Positions 6,983 to 16,264 of a stretch of 36,388 nt of DNA are shown here, piece by piece. The DNA comes from an uncultured Bacilli bacterium (GTDB taxonomy: Bacteria > Bacillota_I > Bacilli_A > RF39 > UBA660), in assembly GCA_944359725.1 (NCBI GenBank), contig CALVSY010000015.1:1-36388 (forward strand), read 5' to 3'. Under the pieces are notes generated by a model that saw only the letters and a list, made by a program, of their open reading frames with translations, was not told the DNA's origin and did not search any database. Positions within the stretch are counted from its first letter, which is position 1; each line of letters opens with the position of its first letter. Made by a program: the position numbers and the translations under genes.

Positions 6983-7822
6983 TTATTGTTCCAATTCTGA
7001 CTGAAATTCTTCTAAAAGTGAATCTAAATCACCATTAGTAATTTCATCCGAAGTTTTTTCTGAATATAAAGCTTGATTTTTAACCATATCCTCTTCAATA
7101 AGTTTAATTTGATTAGATAAGTTATTATCATTTGAATAAGTTGTTATCCTATTCTCACTGTCTAATATATAATTACCACTTTCATCAATAAATTCTATAT
7201 CGACATCAAATATATCTCCATTTCTTAAAATATAAGCAACTTGCCACGTCCCTTTCATTGATTCGTCAGTTGATTCTTTAGTTTTTATATCAAAGAAATT
7301 TGCTGCGGCATAATCTCCATCTATTTTTTCTTTTGAAGAATTAATCGCCTTATTAAATATTGAAACCAAATATTCTTTACTAACAACACCAATGTTTAGA
7401 CCATTTAAATCATCAACAGTAATTGAATTATTAAATTGTTTCTTATTAAAATAGTTTCTTATAGCAATTAAATCATCCCTATATTCTTCGGAGTTTATTA
7501 AGCTTACATATTCCGGTTTTATTTCATCCACAATTTCGCCCGTTGTTTTATCAATCACTGGTATGGAATATCCTTCCATCTCTTTATATTTTAAATTATA
7601 TCCATTAAATATATAAGACTTATCAGAATTATCATCCGGGTAATATATTCTAAACAAATATAACCATCCATCTTCCTGTTTTTCGTATGCACTTTTTAAT
7701 GAAAAATCAGTTCCTTCAACTTTTTTTGCATCAACACTTATTTTATCACTAAAAATGAATAACGTAATCACAAGCAATACTACAATTAAAGGGACTACAA
7801 CTTTCCTTAACTTATTCTTCAT
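6983..7822 (-). CDS. Membrane-anchored extracellular hypothetical protein
   Basis: 279 residues with a basic N-terminus and one hydrophobic segment (about 8-26), then a hydrophilic, acidic body. No lipobox or wall anchor, so it is a signal-anchored or secreted protein. The C-terminal third (DVDIEFIDESGNYILDSENRITTYS) is acidic and probably ends in helix (DSLLEEFQSELEQ). GGAGGTG precedes the ATG. It follows the 166-aa secreted gene by 12 bases and is the last gene before two terminators. In Tn1549-like elements this position often holds element-specific surface or transfer accessory proteins; no family recognised. Confidence 0.7.
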   Translation of the reverse strand: MKNKLRKVVVPLIVVLLVITLFIFSDKISVDAKKVEGTDFSLKSAYEKQEDGWLYLFRIYYPDDNSDKSYIFNGYNLKYKEMEGYSIPVIDKTTGEIVDEIKPEYVSLINSEEYRDDLIAIRNYFNKKQFNNSITVDDLNGLNIGVVSKEYLVSIFNKAINSSKEKIDGDYAAANFFDIKTKESTDESMKGTWQVAYILRNGDIFDVDIEFIDESGNYILDSENRITTYSNDNNLSNQIKLIEEDMVKNQALYSEKTSDEITNGDLDSLLEEFQSELEQ

Positions 7823-7834
7823 AATACACCTCCT

Positions 7835-8335
7835 TTATTCCATAAACATTCTATAAGTAAAAAGGCTTTGAGTTATAGGAGTTCCACCTTGATTACCTGA
7901 TATATAAAAAGTTAAATATAATTCACAAGTTTGATCCCCAGCACTGTCTATATTTCTATCGCCTGAATAACCAGAAATTTGCACTTCGCTTATTTCTCTA
8001 TCAAAATAAACAGCAGTATACTTTTTAATATGTTCATCAGGTTCAGACGCAGGCGGATCATCTTCATAAAAATTCATATGAACCAGAACTCCATCAGAAT
8101 ATGGATAGTATGAAGGTAATGTTTTAAATCCAGAAAAAAGAACTCCACTATTTTCTGATCTACAAGTATTATAAGAAGTCTTTACTGAAGCAACATCCCC
8201 TTGAACTATCGGATAAATTTGATACATATATGGGCTTTGATAATAAGGAGAATAATTTCTTGCTTCAACATTTTGTGTTCCAATAATAAATGCTAAAGTA
8301 ACAACAAATATCATCATACCAATTTTTCTTTTCAT
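7835..8335 (-). CDS. Secreted hypothetical protein with two cysteines
   Basis: 166 residues with a clear signal peptide (MKRKIGMMIFVVTLAFIIGTQNVEA, cleavage probably after VEA). The mature part is about 141 residues, starts with a Tyr/Pro/Gln-rich stretch (YSPYYQSPYMYQIYP) and has two cysteines (in SYNTC and DQTC) that could form a disulfide. Predicted beta-rich. GAAGGAGGTGA precedes the ATG. It is preceded by a promoter and terminator of its own (8398-8506), so it can be controlled apart from the transfer genes. No known family. Confidence 0.7.
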   Translation of the reverse strand: MKRKIGMMIFVVTLAFIIGTQNVEARNYSPYYQSPYMYQIYPIVQGDVASVKTSYNTCRSENSGVLFSGFKTLPSYYPYSDGVLVHMNFYEDDPPASEPDEHIKKYTAVYFDREISEVQISGYSGDRNIDSAGDQTCELYLTFYISGNQGGTPITQSLFTYRMFME

Positions 8336-8395
8336 ATATTCACCTCCTTCTTTCTAATATCTATTAAATGCCTAAGCATGTAATAGTCATAATTA

Positions 8396-8434
8396 AAAAG
8401 CAAAAGCAGTATTTTTCAGATGAAAAATACTGCT
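8396..8434 (-). terminator. Intrinsic terminator between the CHAP gene and the 166-aa gene
   Basis: A perfect 12-bp stem (AGCAGTATTTTT / AAAAATACTGCT, 6-base loop) followed on the minus strand by TTTGCTTTTT. It ends transcripts from the conjugation operon and from the promoter at 8479-8506. Confidence 0.85.
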
Positions 8435-8478
8435 ACTCATCGCAAATATATACAATTTAATAGAATATCTCTAATTTA

Positions 8479-8506
8479 ATTATAACATATGTTTTTTTAT
8501 TGTCAA
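8479..8506 (-). promoter_or_regulatory. Near-consensus promoter just past the CHAP gene
   Basis: Minus strand TTGACA (8501-8506), 16-bp spacer, TATAAT (8479-8484) preceded by TGT: the best sigma-A match in the window. Transcription would start near 8472 and meet a strong terminator after about 75 bases. Confidence 0.8.
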
Positions 8507-8525
8507 TAAATATCAGTTAATTTTT

Positions 8526-9965
8526 TTAATAATTAGGAATTCCATAACCATATATATACTTACTGTTTATAGAGTATTTCTTTTGCTTAACTTCATCTCT
8601 TGAATTACCCTCAACAGTATATACATTTTTTTCATCACTTTTTTCTACAATACCCACATGATCAGTATGACCATCTTGTTCCCAATCAAAAAATATAACA
8701 TCACCAGCTTTAGGTATGTACCCTTTTTCTTTCCATAAGCCCATTGATTTAAACCAAGGAACACCTTGCGTATGACAAGTTGAAAATTTAGGTACTGCTG
8801 TATTAAGGTATCCTGCTTGATTAAATACCCAAGATACAAAAACAGCACACCATTCTACTCTTGAATTAAAACCATACCATTGCCAGTAGGGCTTACCACC
8901 AACATTTCCAACTTGAGATAATGCAATATCAACAACGTTAGAATCTCCGCCACCAGTCATGTGTATAACGTTTGACCAAAGACTAGCATATTTATCACTT
9001 AAGAGTTCTTTTATTTGTTCTTTTTGCAAGGTATTAAAGTTATACTCTACCATCATATCGTTAACACTTTTACTTTCTACATTAATATATAAAACTCTTT
9101 TCATACCTCCCATTCCATCATTCTCATCTTGAACACTGTAATTAACTACATTCATTTTCCAAAAGACTTCCTTTAAAACCTTTGTTTTATTATCATCAAT
9201 TGTAACTACATTTGTAGCATTTTTACCATTTGAGACAATGACGGTATAAACTGCAAGCACATTCTTCCATTCAGTCCTATTAATATTTAAAACATAATCA
9301 TCATGTACGTTTTCACTTTGAATGGTTGCTATTTTCTGAGCAAACTCATTATTTAATTCTGATATAACACTACTCATAGTTTTTTCCCCAGTATTATTAC
9401 TGCTAAAAAAGATACCAAAAACAGAATTAAGAACGGAATAGATTACGCAAATAACAACTATTACAACAACTATAATCCACCCACCCGCTATTAAAGCGGT
9501 AATAATTGCTTTTACTCCAAACACAATTGCCTTAATGGTTTTAAATGTCGTAGTTATTGCTACTTTTACTCCTTTTGCTAATCGTCTTATGTTATTTGCA
9601 ATTCTAATTGGTGCTTTAACAGTTTTCTTCACAACCCTTTTTGAAGTCTTAATTGCTAACTTTTTACTTTTTCTATTTGCAAATTTACTTTTAATTGTCT
9701 TTATTTTATTTTTAACTTTCAAAAAATTATTCTTAGTAGTTAATACGGATTTATTACCTAATTTTGAAAAAGCTCTAGCACCACGCCTCGAAGCTTGAGT
9801 TGATATATATTCAACTTTATTACTTCCATATTCAGAAACCGATTCCTCGCTATTCTTTTCTTTTATATCAACCAAATGACTTTTAAACTTATCTGAAGCA
9901 ATATGCTTTTTATCAAGCTTCTTTATATACTTATCATTAACCTCCTTAAGTTTAATTCTTGACAT
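8526..9965 (-). CDS. CHAP-domain peptidoglycan hydrolase of the conjugation machinery
   Basis: 479 residues. The N-terminal 150 residues are very basic (many KTIKSK/KKLAIKTSKR runs) and presumably cytoplasmic; one transmembrane segment spans about 152-182; the outer part ends in a CHAP amidase/endopeptidase domain (about 340-479). The catalytic Cys is in EWCAVFVSWVF, His in GHTDHVGIVE, and the Asn/Glu site is near VEGNSRD. In Gram-positive type IV secretion systems such anchored hydrolases (VirB1-like, compare Tn916 Orf14 and CD1107-type proteins) open the wall for the channel. It starts seven bases after the VirB4 gene ends, in the transfer operon. Confidence 0.85.
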   Translation of the reverse strand: MSRIKLKEVNDKYIKKLDKKHIASDKFKSHLVDIKEKNSEESVSEYGSNKVEYISTQASRRGARAFSKLGNKSVLTTKNNFLKVKNKIKTIKSKFANRKSKKLAIKTSKRVVKKTVKAPIRIANNIRRLAKGVKVAITTTFKTIKAIVFGVKAIITALIAGGWIIVVVIVVICVIYSVLNSVFGIFFSSNNTGEKTMSSVISELNNEFAQKIATIQSENVHDDYVLNINRTEWKNVLAVYTVIVSNGKNATNVVTIDDNKTKVLKEVFWKMNVVNYSVQDENDGMGGMKRVLYINVESKSVNDMMVEYNFNTLQKEQIKELLSDKYASLWSNVIHMTGGGDSNVVDIALSQVGNVGGKPYWQWYGFNSRVEWCAVFVSWVFNQAGYLNTAVPKFSTCHTQGVPWFKSMGLWKEKGYIPKAGDVIFFDWEQDGHTDHVGIVEKSDEKNVYTVEGNSRDEVKQKKYSINSKYIYGYGIPNY

Positions 9966-9972
9966 GTATTTA

Positions 9973-12291
9973 TCATCTTTCTCCAGGCTTAGTTGTCATT
10001 AACTTATACAACCTAGTATCTTTAGGAAACTTATTAACAAAAGGCACAAGTGAACTACCGTATTTTATTAAACCACATCCTGCCGGGGAATTTGTTATAT
10101 AAGACATTTGTTCATCAGAAATATTTAATAGCTTGGCCAATTCCATTCTATCTGCTGATGCTTGATTTAACATAATAATAAATTCGCTATTAGAAAGCAT
10201 TGTAGAAGCTTCTACCGAAGATAAAAGATACTCTACGTTTTGGGTAATAGCAGTTGGATAGGCGTTTCTCTTTCTAAACTGACGCCATGCACTATTGAAA
10301 AATGCCGCCGAATATTCGTTTTCAAGCATTACATGTACCTCATCAATAAAAATATGTGTTCTCTTACCTTTTTTATAATTTTCAGCAACTCTATTAATCA
10401 TTGCATCAGTAATAACTAAAAGTCCCATTGATTTTAATTGTTTACCTAATTTATATATATCATAAGATATAATCCTACTGTTAGTGTTAACGTTCGTTTC
10501 ATGAGAAAAAACATTAAGTGATCCGTCAGTAAATAGTTCTAAAGATAACGCTAAGTTTTGTGCTTCTTTTTCAGGCTGTTCTAATAAACATTTTCTCAAG
10601 TCAAGCAATGTAGGAATTTCATCAGTATTATTAAATTCCTGATAAACTAATGAAGTACATCTATCTATAATTGATTTTTCTTTTGAACCTAATTCTTTTT
10701 TTCTGTCTAATTGTTCAAATAGTGATAAAACAAATTCAGATTTATTAACAACCGGATTAGCACCTTCACCATAACCTTCATTCATATCCATGGCGTTTAT
10801 ATGATCTCTACTACTAGCGGAAATACTAATAACTTCACCACCCAATGCTTTTACTAGTGCGGAATACTCTCCTTCTGGATCACAAATCAATATATCATCT
10901 TCCGTTGATAAAGAAAGAAAAACAATTAATTCTTTGGCGCTAAATGATTTACCACTACCTGGAACACCCAGAAGAAATGATGATTGGTTAAGTAAGTTTG
11001 TTTTGTTTACCATAATAAGGTTATGACTTATTGCGTTTTCACCATAGTATATACCACCTTTATCAAAAATCTCTTGTACTCTAAATGGATTTAATACAGC
11101 CAAACTTTCGGTCGTTAATGTTCTTAAAATCTCTACATTCCTTACACCAATTGGTAAAACGGTGTTTAACCCATCCATTTGCTGATATTTTAACGGTACA
11201 ATTTGACAAAGGTGTTTTCTTCCAGTAATTAATACTGTTTCAGTATCGGCATCTAATTGCTCTTTAGTATCAGCGGTAATAACTAATGTTAGATTAGCAA
11301 ACATCATGCGTTGATCCCTTGTTGTTAAATCATCTAAAAATTCTTTGCTTTCTTTTCTTTGCTGTTCCATATCGTAAGGAACTACTGCACTAAAATTATT
11401 ATTAGCATTTTGTTTCCTTTGCCAGTTAGTAATGTTTGTTTCAACTCCTAGTAATCTATTCTCAACTTCCTTAACAGCCTCATCTGTTGGTATCGGAATA
11501 ACATCTATACTTAACATTAAATTCTGCTTCATGTCAGTCAACTCAGCTATCATACTATCTTTAATATAAGAAGCATATTCTTTTAAAAATAAAACCCTCC
11601 CAAATTTACTACCCATTGTAAAATAATCACTTTTAAAAGAAAAACTATCCGGGCATATATAATCTTTAAAACTATGCCCTTTTCTCATCAAGCCCTTTAT
11701 ATCCAAGTTATAGTTAGATTCTTCTCCTATTCTATAAAAGTCATGCAAAATTCTTAACTTTTCTGTCGCATTTAATTCTGTGCATTTTGATCCTAATTTT
11801 GATAAATGAGAAATAATATCACTTGATATTCTTCTAAAATAATTTTTTGCGTCTTCATGGCTTTTTTTATAAACAGAAACAGTTAAATATATTTCTCTAA
11901 CCATTCCATTGCTATCAATGGCTTTTTCTAAAAGCATTTTATTATACTCTTGACGGTATATATCTAATCCATCTTGTTTAAACTCAAGAAGTATGTCTTT
12001 TTCAAAATTCTTCTTATTAATTCTTCTTAAAGCTATGGTTATTTTAGTAGTTGATCCACTATCAAAAGAATTAAGTAATTCAGAATAGTCTAAGAACATA
12101 CTTTCCTTATCTTCCTTAGATGCAACAGCATAATTAATATCGGTAAATTTAAAAGTTAAGGAATACTTGTTTTTTCCTACTAAAAATATACCATCATCCC
12201 ACATTCTTTGTATTGGTATAACATCTTGAACTCTTTTAGGTATATGATAACCCTCTTTTTCTTGTTGTTTCATTCTTTTTATTGTTTTCAC
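9973..12291 (-). CDS. virB4: VirB4-like conjugation ATPase
   Basis: 772 residues, normal length for the VirB4/TraE/ConE family that powers assembly and substrate transfer in type IV secretion. Walker A is GVPGSGKS (442-449), Walker B is THIFIDEVH (about 645-653), followed by the sensor-like WRQFRKRNAYPTAITQN. The N-terminal 250 residues are the conserved VirB4 membrane-facing domain. Start is a GTG at 12291, two bases after the PrgI stop; the AAGGAG lies rather far upstream, within prgI. TGA and TAA stand back to back at the end. It belongs to the virD4-to-CHAP operon. Confidence 0.95.
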   Translation of the reverse strand: MKTIKRMKQQEKEGYHIPKRVQDVIPIQRMWDDGIFLVGKNKYSLTFKFTDINYAVASKEDKESMFLDYSELLNSFDSGSTTKITIALRRINKKNFEKDILLEFKQDGLDIYRQEYNKMLLEKAIDSNGMVREIYLTVSVYKKSHEDAKNYFRRISSDIISHLSKLGSKCTELNATEKLRILHDFYRIGEESNYNLDIKGLMRKGHSFKDYICPDSFSFKSDYFTMGSKFGRVLFLKEYASYIKDSMIAELTDMKQNLMLSIDVIPIPTDEAVKEVENRLLGVETNITNWQRKQNANNNFSAVVPYDMEQQRKESKEFLDDLTTRDQRMMFANLTLVITADTKEQLDADTETVLITGRKHLCQIVPLKYQQMDGLNTVLPIGVRNVEILRTLTTESLAVLNPFRVQEIFDKGGIYYGENAISHNLIMVNKTNLLNQSSFLLGVPGSGKSFSAKELIVFLSLSTEDDILICDPEGEYSALVKALGGEVISISASSRDHINAMDMNEGYGEGANPVVNKSEFVLSLFEQLDRKKELGSKEKSIIDRCTSLVYQEFNNTDEIPTLLDLRKCLLEQPEKEAQNLALSLELFTDGSLNVFSHETNVNTNSRIISYDIYKLGKQLKSMGLLVITDAMINRVAENYKKGKRTHIFIDEVHVMLENEYSAAFFNSAWRQFRKRNAYPTAITQNVEYLLSSVEASTMLSNSEFIIMLNQASADRMELAKLLNISDEQMSYITNSPAGCGLIKYGSSLVPFVNKFPKDTRLYKLMTTKPGER

Positions 12292-12293
12292 TA

Positions 12294-12647
12294 TTATAAA
12301 TCACTCCTTTCCTTATTTTTTATATAAGGTTTCATTAACTCATAATAAATATTTTTTGATATAAATTTCAAATGTCTTGGTACTAATATTTCTGATTTTA
12401 TCCATGCCCAAATAAACTTTTCAACAGTCATACCATTATAGGTTACAAAGCCAAGCGCCGCAAAAGGAGCGGCACCTAGCATACATATCCAAGAAAGCAT
12501 TTCTGCTCCAATACTATTACGTAATGAGAAATATAAAAAAATAGCTACTACACAAGCTAATACCGAAAAAAAGAATTGTCTCATAGATAGTCCAAAAAAT
12601 ATACTCTCGGTGTAATTTCTTATCTCTTTATTAATCTTTACTTCCAT
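12294..12647 (-). CDS. PrgI-family membrane protein (VirB3-like)
   Basis: 117 residues starting MEVKINKEIRNYTESIFFGLSMRQF, the typical opening of the PrgI family from Gram-positive conjugation systems. Two transmembrane helices (about 23-43 and 50-72) are followed by a conserved-looking GMTVEKFIWAWIKSE and a basic tail. It is the VirB3 counterpart that works with VirB4, and it lies directly before virB4 as in Tn1549-like elements. Confidence 0.9.
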   Translation of the reverse strand: MEVKINKEIRNYTESIFFGLSMRQFFFSVLACVVAIFLYFSLRNSIGAEMLSWICMLGAAPFAALGFVTYNGMTVEKFIWAWIKSEILVPRHLKFISKNIYYELMKPYIKNKERSDL

Positions 12648-12650
12648 TTA

Positions 12651-13163
12651 TTACCTCTCAAAAAAACTATTAACTTTATTTTCCTTTTCAAAATTTTCAT
12701 GCATCTTGGTACTTTCGATAGCCTTTGCCTGATAAGAAGGATTATTTTTAATACTATAATAAGTTGAAACTATATCTTCACTTAAAAAATGATAATCTTT
12801 TTTTTCAAAACTCTTTTTTTCATTTATGAAGTCATTTGTAAGTTCAATAGATATTTGCTCATTAACTCTTAAGTCTTTAGGATTAATACCTAAGTCCATA
12901 CATAATAGTGCTTGATTAAAATATTTCTCATCTTCTTTTTTTAAATTTATTAACTGTGTGTACATAATATTTAGAAATTGCCTACTTGTGACATCACTAA
13001 CATATTTTTCAGTAACTTGATCTAGTATCGATTCATAATGTTTAGGCGGAACTTTTGTTGGTTCTTGTGTATCAGGGTTTATGTACAAATATGTCATATC
13101 ACTTATACTTTTACTCATATCTTTTATTTTTAACTGTGTAAAATCATCATATTGTTTTCTCAT
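12651..13163 (-). CDS. Hypothetical soluble protein of the transfer operon
   Basis: 170 residues, no signal or membrane segment, mostly charged and predicted helical. It begins MRKQYDDFTQLKIKDMSK and has a central helical part (FLNIMYTQLINLKKEDEKYFNQALLCMDLGI). It lies between the TrbL-like and PrgI genes with three-base spacing to prgI, so it is probably a cytoplasmic accessory of the secretion channel. I do not recognise a family. Confidence 0.7.
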   Translation of the reverse strand: MRKQYDDFTQLKIKDMSKSISDMTYLYINPDTQEPTKVPPKHYESILDQVTEKYVSDVTSRQFLNIMYTQLINLKKEDEKYFNQALLCMDLGINPKDLRVNEQISIELTNDFINEKKSFEKKDYHFLSEDIVSTYYSIKNNPSYQAKAIESTKMHENFEKENKVNSFFER

Positions 13164-13196
13164 AAATAAATCATCTCCTATCTTTTATTATTAAAT

Positions 13197-14033
13197 TTAT
13201 AATCCCATCATATTTTTTACCACTCTATCAGATAATTTAACTGTTCCTACCAGAACTAACATATTAAATATTAATTCACTAATATATTTCCATGCTTGAG
13301 TAACTGCTGAAGCATCTGCGTCTACTACTGGTGGTGATGTCGCAAATAAAGAAAAAATTATACACGCCAGCACTATTATTGCGCCTTCCAGACAAACCCC
13401 ACAATAAGACTTTAAAAAGCTAGTGCCAACGTTTTGTGTTGCTTCACTTGCATAAGTAGATAAAGGTATAGGAGCGATAGCCGTATATAAATATAATTTA
13501 AAAAATCTTCCGTAAACAGTCATTATCATAATAAATGAGAGTACGGTTATGACCAGTCCACCTATAATAGCAACAACCCAAAGAGGCATACTTTCTATAA
13601 AACCACAATCTTCAATTGCAGTTATTAACTGTTGTGGCAAAGTAGTCTTCGATGTTAAACCAACACCTGATGTCTTAATAATAGTAGATATTATTCCTTG
13701 AACAATCTTGAATATTGAAAGCATAATATCCAATCCATAGGTAACTATGCCTTTTGCTATTGCAAACCGTAAAAATAATTTTACAGCATGCTCTGGTTTT
13801 TTAACATCCGAAAAAGAAGAAAACGTTTTTACCATACCAACTACAAAAAATAAAACTAAAAGAGCAAATCCAATAGCTTGGACTGCTCCATGTATGTTTT
13901 TAATGACACCCCAAATAGCACCACCTTTAAAGGTTTCGGGTGTTTGCGTTATTAAAGACCAAATTTCACTTATCTTAGAATCCCATATATCTAAAGCATT
14001 TTGTAAATTTTCAACAACCCAATTATCGCTCAA
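13197..14033 (-). CDS. TrbL/VirB6-like polytopic membrane protein
   Basis: 278 residues with about five or six hydrophobic helices (e.g. 53-70, 150-172, 210-230). Sequence such as TPETFKGGAIWGVI, VKKPEHAVKLFLRFAIAKG, GRFFKLYLYTAIAPIPLSTYA and CLEGAIIVLACIIFS closely matches the TrbL-type protein of Tn1549/CD-type elements as I remember it. It should form the inner channel of the type IV secretion system. The start is TTG at 14033, with GGAGG nine bases upstream; the next in-frame ATG lies far downstream, inside the conserved part of the protein. Confidence 0.9.
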   Translation of the reverse strand: MSDNWVVENLQNALDIWDSKISEIWSLITQTPETFKGGAIWGVIKNIHGAVQAIGFALLVLFFVVGMVKTFSSFSDVKKPEHAVKLFLRFAIAKGIVTYGLDIMLSIFKIVQGIISTIIKTSGVGLTSKTTLPQQLITAIEDCGFIESMPLWVVAIIGGLVITVLSFIMIMTVYGRFFKLYLYTAIAPIPLSTYASEATQNVGTSFLKSYCGVCLEGAIIVLACIIFSLFATSPPVVDADASAVTQAWKYISELIFNMLVLVGTVKLSDRVVKNMMGL

Positions 14034-14057
14034 AATATATCACCTCCACCTTTATGC

Positions 14058-14381
14058 TTACTTTGTAATCATATCTATAATTTCCTTTGCAAAAGTAATA
14101 ATTACTCCTCCCGCTAATGATAATATACCATTAGCTCTTTGAGAAGGATCATGACTTTTAAATGATAAACCTATTTGCAATGCTGCAAATCCTAATAAAA
14201 TTATTCCTATCATTCGTATAAGACTGAAAATAAAATTAGATAAGTTATTTACAACAGCCATCGGATCATCAGTTGCAAATACAGTCATGCTTGTTGCAAA
14301 AGTAAAAGTAAAAACTATAATTCCAATAATATAAACCTTATATATTTTATACAAAGTTTTTTCGTATTTACTTTTGTTCAT
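14058..14381 (-). CDS. Maff2-family small membrane protein
   Basis: About 107 residues from the ATG at 14381 (ten bases after AAGGAGG; an ATG nine bases earlier is too close to it). A first hydrophobic segment resembles a signal peptide ending near MTVFA; a second helix (about 45-68) is followed by SFKSHDPSQRANGILSLAGG, the hallmark of Maff2 proteins found beside VirD4 in Tn1549-type elements. Size and two-helix layout resemble VirB2 pilins, so it may be the pilin counterpart, but that is inference. It overlaps the end of virD4 by 14 bases. Confidence 0.85.
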   Translation of the reverse strand: MNKSKYEKTLYKIYKVYIIGIIVFTFTFATSMTVFATDDPMAVVNNLSNFIFSLIRMIGIILLGFAALQIGLSFKSHDPSQRANGILSLAGGVIITFAKEIIDMITK

Positions 14382-16179
14382 TATTATCATTCCTCCTTAA
14401 ATATTCTTCAATAATTTCAGATGATACAATATCAAATCTATCTTCTTTATCATCATTCTTTTGATCATTACTAAAGTTCTTAATGCTATAATCAACACTA
14501 ATTGTAGCAATAGCTAAATCACTATTACCATGAACATATGGTTTTGCTCTTCCGATGGAAGTCATTGATACATTAGGATGCTTTAAGACATCATACTTTA
14601 AATCAATAATTGGTCTTTCACCTCTAATAAAAAGAAGCGCATACTTATTATCAATCATTCTTACTTCATCAGCAGTCATCAACTCCCTTCCATTCATCTG
14701 ATAATTTGTAGAGTAATTACCAGAGTGACCACTACTTTTACCATGAGTATCAAGGTCAATGGTTTCTTTACCTAAAAGTTTACTAACGTATTCATGAGTA
14801 CTTTGTTCATTACCACCTAAATATAAAAATTCATCGCAGTTTCCAACAATACTTTCCCATTTCTTTTCAAATAATGCTTTCAATTGAGAAAGATTCTGAA
14901 CGATTATTGATACAAATATCTGCCTTGATCTCATTACACTTAATATTTTTTCAAAATCATCAGGAAGACTTACGTTAGGAAATTCATCCATTACAAAATG
15001 AACGGGCACTGGTAAACTACCACCATATTTATTATCAGCAAGAGAAAATAATTGCTGAAATAGTTGTGTGTATAAAATACTAACTAAAAAATTAAAAGAT
15101 GTATCATTATCAGGTATTATAGCAAATAAAGCAACTTTTTCTTCTCCTAAACTTGGTAAATCCAATTCATCGGTCATGGTTAATAATGCCATACTTCTAA
15201 GATTAAATTTTTCAAGTCTAGCTGCTAAAGTTATTTGAATTGATTTTAATGTTTTTGCAGAACCACATCTATAACTACGATAATAATTAACAGCTATATG
15301 ATTAGGATTTCTTTCTTCTAATCTATCGAATAGCATATCAAGAGGACTAGAATAATTATCATCTTCTTCTTTTACCTCTCCTGCTTTTAATAATTCCATT
15401 ACCATTGGGAAGTTTTGTTCTTCCTCTGGAGCCTCATACCATAGATAAAATATTAGAGCAAGTAATAACATTGACGCAGCAGTATCCCAAAAAGGATCAT
15501 TACTAGTAGAACCTTTAGGAGTTGTTGCTTTAAAAAAGTTGGTAACTAGCCTTTGAACATCGTTATCACTTTTAAAGTATACAAACGGATTATAGCAATG
15601 GCTACGGTCCATATTTATTAAATCCAGGACTTTTATTTTATATCCTAATTTTGTTAGTAAATGTCCCATCGAACTTAATATTTCTCCTTTCGGATCAAGA
15701 ACCACATAGCTTGTATTTCCTTGCATAATATTTGGAATACAATAAAATCTTGTTTTACCTGAACCACTTCCACCACAAATTAAAGTATTAAGGTTTCTTC
15801 TATGTTTTTTTCCATCTAAACCCAAATAAAAATTTTCGGTTAATATCTTATTATTACTAGTTATACTATCTCTATATTTTTTACTTATCTTTTTAGGGCT
15901 ACCCCATTTAGCCGAACCATACTCTTCACGACGACGGTAATTTTTCTTTGAAAAAACACAAACACTAACTGTTAAGAAATAAATTATCAAAGTATATAAA
16001 ATGGTTTTCAAACTATTATCACACAAATTAATACTTAAAGGGTTATTTATTGCTTTTGGAAACTCTTTAATAATAGTGCTCATCCCATCTCCTATAAAAG
16101 GCGCAATCAAAAGGCCTAACCATACACAAGGAATTATTCCAAGCAAGTACAAAAAAAGATAATTATTTTCTTGTTTCAT
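14368..16179 (-). CDS. virD4: VirD4/TraG type IV coupling protein
   Basis: 603 residues. Two N-terminal transmembrane helices (about 8-30 and 58-76) anchor the hexameric ATPase that brings the relaxase-DNA complex to the channel. Walker A is GGSGSGKT (136-143) and Walker B HFVMDEFPN (about 394-402). The TraG/VirD4 pattern is completed by SYVVLDPKGE and by VSIIVQNLSQLKALF. Length and layout are complete. Located between pcfB and the Maff2 gene, the normal order. Confidence 0.95.
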   Translation of the reverse strand: MKQENNYLFLYLLGIIPCVWLGLLIAPFIGDGMSTIIKEFPKAINNPLSINLCDNSLKTILYTLIIYFLTVSVCVFSKKNYRRREEYGSAKWGSPKKISKKYRDSITSNNKILTENFYLGLDGKKHRRNLNTLICGGSGSGKTRFYCIPNIMQGNTSYVVLDPKGEILSSMGHLLTKLGYKIKVLDLINMDRSHCYNPFVYFKSDNDVQRLVTNFFKATTPKGSTSNDPFWDTAASMLLLALIFYLWYEAPEEEQNFPMVMELLKAGEVKEEDDNYSSPLDMLFDRLEERNPNHIAVNYYRSYRCGSAKTLKSIQITLAARLEKFNLRSMALLTMTDELDLPSLGEEKVALFAIIPDNDTSFNFLVSILYTQLFQQLFSLADNKYGGSLPVPVHFVMDEFPNVSLPDDFEKILSVMRSRQIFVSIIVQNLSQLKALFEKKWESIVGNCDEFLYLGGNEQSTHEYVSKLLGKETIDLDTHGKSSGHSGNYSTNYQMNGRELMTADEVRMIDNKYALLFIRGERPIIDLKYDVLKHPNVSMTSIGRAKPYVHGNSDLAIATISVDYSIKNFSNDQKNDDKEDRFDIVSSEIIEEYLRRNDNNEQK

Positions 16180-16196
16180 AATTATCTTTCCAATAC

Positions 16197-16250
16197 TTAT
16201 TTCTGATTTTTATCATATACATCAATTAAACTTTTATTAATTTTATTCAT
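16197..16250 (-). CDS. Possible 17-codon peptide before virD4
   Basis: ATG at 16250 with GAGGAA seven bases upstream; encodes MNKINKSLIDVYDKNQK and a TAA. It fills the 85-base gap between pcfB and virD4. It may be translated by coupling to pcfB or be chance in AT-rich DNA. Confidence 0.25.
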   Translation of the reverse strand: MNKINKSLIDVYDKNQK

Positions 16251-16264
16251 ATTTATTCCTCATG

